Origin: Clostridiales bacterium
GTDB lineage: Bacteria; Bacillota; Clostridia; Christensenellales; Christensenellaceae
Direction: 5' to 3'
NCBI GenBank assembly: GCA_003343685.1
Contig: QAKS01000054.1
Span: forward strand, 8,286-13,452
DNA: 5,167 nt
The notes beneath the pieces are model-generated. The model ran no database searches. It was not told where the DNA came from and was given only the letters and a program-made list of their open reading frames with translations. Positions 5,154-5,167 of this stretch are shown here, one piece after another. The translations under genes were made by a program, and so were the position numbers. Position 1 is the first letter of the stretch; every line of letters starts with the position of its first letter.

Positions 5154-5167
5154 ATGAAAATTATAGA
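5154..5167 (+). CDS. Start of a further operon gene, possibly the GXGXG glutamate synthase subunit
   Basis: Only four full codons (Met-Lys-Ile-Ile) and part of a fifth are visible after a strong ribosome binding site, 11 nt after the previous stop. The residues are too few to identify a product. Split glutamate synthases need a third structural part, the GXGXG beta-helix domain related to FwdC. No gene for it occurs elsewhere in this window, so context makes that the first guess. Confidence 0.55.

Overview
The window holds a divergent ammonium-assimilation locus, most likely from a bacterium of the Clostridia (Bacillota). Reasons for that placement are the type III glutamine synthetase, the split 'archaeal-type' glutamate synthase, purine-rich AGGAGG-like ribosome binding sites, near-consensus sigma-A promoters and moderately GC-rich genes beside a very AT-rich intergenic region. 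The taxonomic call is an inference; no rRNA or other marker gene is present.

Layout. Positions 1-473 (minus strand) are the first 157 codons of a type III glutamine synthetase (glnN), which runs off the left edge. Positions 474-857 are a 384-bp divergent control region. It contains a glnN promoter (TTGACA-17-TATACT, minus), a roughly 105-nt glnN leader with a very strong attenuator-like hairpin, an AT-rich core of about 12% G+C with three copies of AATGCAAT, and a perfect consensus promoter (TTGACA-17-TATAAT, plus) that gives the right-hand operon a leader of about 73 nt. From 858 to the right edge, one tightly packed plus-strand operon encodes a class II glutamine amidotransferase subunit (858-1961), an FMN/Fe-S glutamate synthase core subunit (1964-3469), a 16-cysteine poly-ferredoxin (3482-3910), an FAD/NAD(P) oxidoreductase (3913-5142), and the first codons of another gene (5154 onward). 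By operon context that last gene is probably the GXGXG-domain glutamate synthase subunit.

How the genes work together. Glutamine synthetase makes glutamine from glutamate and ammonia. The glutamate synthase subunits release ammonia from glutamine and use it to aminate 2-oxoglutarate reductively. The flavoprotein and the ferredoxin are the likely electron-input chain from NAD(P)H, in place of the usual GltD subunit. Together they form a complete GS-GOGAT cycle with its two halves on opposite strands.

The enzymes belong to known families. The least explained parts are in the control region: the long glnN leader hairpin, the mutually exclusive small hairpin that overlaps it, an identical AAUGGC loop at the tip of a hairpin in the opposite leader (ANTAR-like, but only partly matching), and the AATGCAAT repeats between the promoters. 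No genes are broken, and no mobile element, CRISPR array, tRNA or rRNA was seen.
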